Below, piece after piece: positions 7,651-9,050 of a DNA stretch of 9,050 nucleotides; the first letter of the stretch is position 1, and each line of letters opens with the position of its first letter. Below the pieces are notes generated by a model. That model saw nothing but the letters and a program-made list of their open reading frames with translations. It was not told where the DNA came from and did not search any database. The DNA comes from an uncultured Rhodospirillaceae bacterium. GTDB lineage: Bacteria; Pseudomonadota; Alphaproteobacteria; RF32; CAG-239. The stretch is from positions 1 through 9,050 of the forward strand of contig OMQE01000066.1 in NCBI GenBank assembly GCA_900313155.1. The letters are read 5' to 3'. Position numbers and translations under genes: made by a program.

Positions 7651-8094
7651 CTATAAATCAAGTTCCGGACCTTTTTTAAACGGCATTGGTTTTATTCCTG
7701 ATTTTTCAACTTCTGGTTTAACATCTGTTTCTTGCAGATTATTCTCCTTACCAAAATTCCAATTACGTATGCGCCCATATTGGTCAATATCGGTGTCTGG
7801 ATTAAATTGATTGCCTTTTTTATCGTTTAAATCAGCAGATTTTTTTGCCACTTCTTCGGCTTTAGAATTTAAGAATTCCGGTGTCGGTTCTTGTGCCTGA
7901 TACATTGGCTCAAAAACTTTATTCCCCTTTTTATGCTCTGCGGCAACATGCACTCGCAAAATCTCTGCCGCGCTCAAACCGGCCGCCGTTGCTTTGGTAA
8001 CAATCGCATCAACTTTATCATCAGGTAGATTTTTCTCGTTTAGCTCGCCCAAAAAATCTTTTGCGCTACCAATTGTTTTTTCTTCCTCAGCCAT
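7651..8094 (-). CDS. Small charged protein of unknown function, first gene of the ABC operon
   Basis: This 147-residue soluble protein (MAEEEKTIGS start) is not recognised. It has no signal peptide or membrane helix. Residues about 1-70 are predicted helical and contain the segment DDKVDAIVTKATAAGLSAAE. Residues about 75-147 are rich in Asn, Asp, Lys, Pro and Gln and are probably extended or disordered, ending FKKGPELDL. The ATG at 8094 is chosen over an in-frame GTG at 8115 because an AGGAGA box (8101-8106) lies 6 bases upstream of it, and the GTG would place that box inside the gene. It is the first gene after the structured RNA leader and lies 35 bases before the ABC-exporter-like gene. 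Its product may be a partner, substrate or adaptor of that protein. That is inference from position alone. Confidence 0.75.
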   Translation of the reverse strand: MAEEEKTIGSAKDFLGELNEKNLPDDKVDAIVTKATAAGLSAAEILRVHVAAEHKKGNKVFEPMYQAQEPTPEFLNSKAEEVAKKSADLNDKKGNQFNPDTDIDQYGRIRNWNFGKENNLQETDVKPEVEKSGIKPMPFKKGPELDL

Positions 8095-8100
8095 TGTTCT

Positions 8101-8106
8101 TCTCCT
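8101..8106 (-). promoter_or_regulatory. Ribosome binding site deciding the start of the 147-residue gene
   Basis: AGGAGA on the minus strand lies 6 bases before the ATG at 8094. It rules out the longer GTG start at 8115. It is about 20 bases downstream of the last hairpin of the structured leader, so it could be affected by the fold. Confidence 0.8.
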
Positions 8107-8116
8107 GTATTGCACA

Positions 8117-8142
8117 TAAAATTAAAGCCACCTATGTGGTGG
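8117..8142 (-). promoter_or_regulatory. 3' hairpin of the leader, possible expression platform
   Basis: On the minus strand CCACC (8138-8142) can pair with GGTGG (8128-8132) around a 5-base loop, followed by CTTTAATTTTA. It resembles a weak terminator because the T-run is broken by two A. The CCACC strand is also the outer 3' strand of the long closing helix of the leader, so the two pairings exclude each other. Confidence 0.5.
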
Positions 8143-8395
8143 TCTGGAGAGTTGAACAATCATACACTATTAAATGATCCTTTTAGCCTTTGGGACTGTT
8201 CTCTCAAGGATGCAATCCTTGGACATCCGCTAAAAGCTCCCAGACCATAAACTATGATCTGGGATATTTACTATCGGTAATCAAAATTACCAGATAGCCA
8301 TAACGGCGAAAATCCCATTCACCGAATAGTGTAATTTAGAGCTGTTCAAGGCTCCAACCCACCTTGGGGTCTAAATGCACGTATCTCGTGCATCT
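8117..8395 (-). ncRNA. Large structured RNA leader of the ABC operon, family not recognised
   Basis: Read 5'-3' on the minus strand, the RNA has the following elements. A 5' hairpin (8375-8393, 7 bp, loop of 5). A closing helix between 8343-8363 and 8138-8158, with 18 of 21 positions paired. A helix TACACTATT/AATAGTGTA (8325-8333 with 8163-8171). A core with hairpins at 8304-8324 (7 bp), 8271-8297 (11 bp with one bulge), 8238-8264 (12 bp, triloop) and a stem 8229-8236/8180-8187 that holds a 7-bp hairpin at 8205-8221. Three pairs, in the closing helix and in hairpins 8304-8324 and 8238-8264, are G-U on this strand but A-C mismatches on the other, so this strand is the RNA. A promoter lies just upstream and the operon just downstream, so a cis-regulatory leader is likely; a free-standing small RNA is the alternative. 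Conserved motifs of RNase P RNA, tmRNA, SRP RNA and cobalamin or thiamine riboswitches are not seen. Confidence 0.75.
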
Positions 8396-8401
8396 ATTGT
8401 C

Positions 8402-8430
8402 AATTTAGCACAAAAAATGACAAAATACAA
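8402..8430 (-). promoter_or_regulatory. Promoter of the structured leader and ABC operon
   Basis: The minus strand has TTGTAT (8425-8430) and TAAATT (8402-8407) with a 17-base spacer. The -10 lies within GCTAAATT, which matches the alphaproteobacterial housekeeping consensus GCTANAWC at seven of eight positions. The predicted start, near 8395, falls right before the first hairpin. It lies just after the ferritin terminator, so the leader is an independent unit. Confidence 0.55.
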
Positions 8431-8432
8431 GA

Positions 8433-8465
8433 GAAAAATAAAAAAAGGCGAATTATTCGCCCTTT
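8433..8465 (-). terminator. Rho-independent terminator of the ferritin-like gene, with the stop codon in its loop
   Basis: On the minus strand GGCGAA (8456-8461) pairs with TTCGCC (8447-8452), extended outward by a G-U and three A-U pairs, and is followed by TTTTTTATTTTT. The 3-base loop (8453-8455) is the TAA stop codon of the ferritin-like gene, so the coding end and the terminator overlap completely. Confidence 0.92.
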
Positions 8466-8983
8466 GTATCGCAAGCACAATAGCTTATCATAAATTCTTT
8501 TGCTGTTTCCAAGTCGTCCAAAAAGTCTTCCAATTCTTGTTCGTGCTCAATTTCTTGTTGCAAAATTTCGCGCGACATTCTGAATGTTTCATAATCGGTA
8601 TTATCGGTCATATCACAAAGTTTTTTATAGCGCTCAATGGCACACCGCTCTGCCGCCAAATTATCATGCAATAATGAAAGAACATCAAATTTGGTCGGTG
8701 TAATATATTTACATTCAGCAGTTTTGCTCCAATCGTCAGGCGTTAGAATCGGCGTTCCGCCAAGTTGAATAATTCGCTCAGCCACCCAATCGGCGTGTTG
8801 CAATTCTTCTTTGGCGTGTTCGCTAAATTCGCGTACAATATCGCTGCGTTGCAATCCCATCGCCACCTTAACGGCAATCCAATATTGATAATATGCCAGC
8901 CATTCTTCGGCAAACGCCTCATTTAACACTTTCAAAAGTTGGTCTAAATCCAGTTTGACAATTTTTTGCGCCATCTCACCCAT
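8453..8983 (-). CDS. Non-haem ferritin-like di-iron protein
   Basis: The 176-residue product is a four-helix ferritin-like protein, related to bacterioferritin and Dps-like proteins that oxidise and store iron or remove peroxide. The di-iron ligands of the bacterioferritin pattern are all visible: E27 in helix A, E60 and H63 in EELQH of helix B, E112 in helix C, and E144 with H147 in EIEHE of helix D. Spacings match the family except for a longer B-C loop (about 75-100). The methionine that binds haem in bacterioferritin (next to the E60 equivalent) is replaced by L61, so haem binding is unlikely. The C-terminus ends in CACDTKGE, with two cysteines (169 and 171). The first ATG is chosen because AAGGAGA (8991-8997) lies 7-8 bases upstream; M4 is possible. 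No clear promoter or Fur box is seen in the 67 bases available upstream. The stop codon lies in the loop of its own terminator. Confidence 0.9.
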   Translation of the reverse strand: MGEMAQKIVKLDLDQLLKVLNEAFAEEWLAYYQYWIAVKVAMGLQRSDIVREFSEHAKEELQHADWVAERIIQLGGTPILTPDDWSKTAECKYITPTKFDVLSLLHDNLAAERCAIERYKKLCDMTDNTDYETFRMSREILQQEIEHEQELEDFLDDLETAKEFMISYCACDTKGE

Positions 8984-9050
8984 GGTTTTATCTCCTTTAT
9001 AAAAAAATTAACACAACGAACAGGTAATCACCATTTTGCTAAAATCAAGC

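Noticed and set aside
8095..8115. Longer GTG start for the 147-residue gene
   Set aside because: It would put the AGGAGA ribosome binding site inside the coding region and has no good site of its own.
8113..8125. TAAAAT with TTGTTC 17 bases away on the plus strand, a possible promoter for a plus-strand RNA
   Set aside because: The G-U evidence in three helices supports the minus strand, and no good plus-strand terminator follows. The match may be due to AT-richness.
8138..8363. Closing helix of the leader read as terminal inverted repeats of a small non-autonomous mobile element
   Set aside because: No target-site duplication is seen outside the repeats, the interior is full of nested helices with strand-specific G-U pairs, and promoter and gene placement fit an RNA leader better.
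8117..8395. Retron, tmRNA, RNase P RNA, SRP RNA or 6S RNA
   Set aside because: No reverse transcriptase is in the window, and the characteristic conserved segments of these RNAs (such as GGAAAGUCC of RNase P, the tmRNA tag frame, or the SRP GGAAG-type loop) are not present on either strand.
8375..8674. Open frame on the plus strand overlapping the ferritin gene and the leader
   Set aside because: It lies opposite a well-supported gene and runs through a terminator. Its product has no recognisable features and there is no ribosome binding site.
8984..9050. Promoter or Fur box for the ferritin-like gene
   Set aside because: TATAAA near 8998 is too close to the ribosome binding site and lacks a -35, and no palindromic Fur-like element is visible in the short stretch available.

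Overview
The window looks like a chromosomal segment of an AT-rich, probably host-associated alphaproteobacterium. The main evidence is a ChpT-type histidine phosphotransferase (961-1569), a family restricted to Alphaproteobacteria, next to a standard six-domain ribosomal protein S1. Frequent rho-independent terminators cleanly separate the transcription units. The organism assignment is inference from gene content only.

Layout. 1-1621 (+): a secreted protein of unknown function and chpT form a tight pair closed by a bidirectional terminator. 1631-3593 (-): one gene for a 607-residue protein with four membrane helices and a large, probably periplasmic domain. It has its own sigma70-like promoter and its codon choice differs from its neighbours, so it may be acquired. 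3605-5492 (-): rpsA with a strong terminator, and upstream a promoter whose predicted transcript starts at the foot of a terminator-shaped hairpin. 5531-8430 (-): a two-gene operon of unknown function. It encodes a 147-residue soluble charged protein and a 694-residue ABC-exporter-like protein with an atypical nucleotide-binding domain. It is preceded by a structured RNA leader of about 280 nt. 8435-8983 (-): a non-haem ferritin-like protein with its own terminator.

The most interesting part is the 5531-8430 unit. Between the ferritin terminator and the first gene, the minus strand carries a promoter, a 5' hairpin, a long closing helix, a second helix, a multi-branched core with four hairpins, and a 3' hairpin that shares one strand with the closing helix. 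Three G-U pairs that would be A-C mismatches on the other strand indicate that the minus strand is the functional RNA. I do not recognise it as RNase P RNA, tmRNA, SRP RNA, 6S RNA or a riboswitch class I know. It may be an undescribed cis-regulatory RNA controlling an ABC-exporter-like system, but homologues have to be found to establish this.

The remaining genes (S1, ChpT, ferritin) are ordinary housekeeping or regulatory functions and show no obvious link to the operon.
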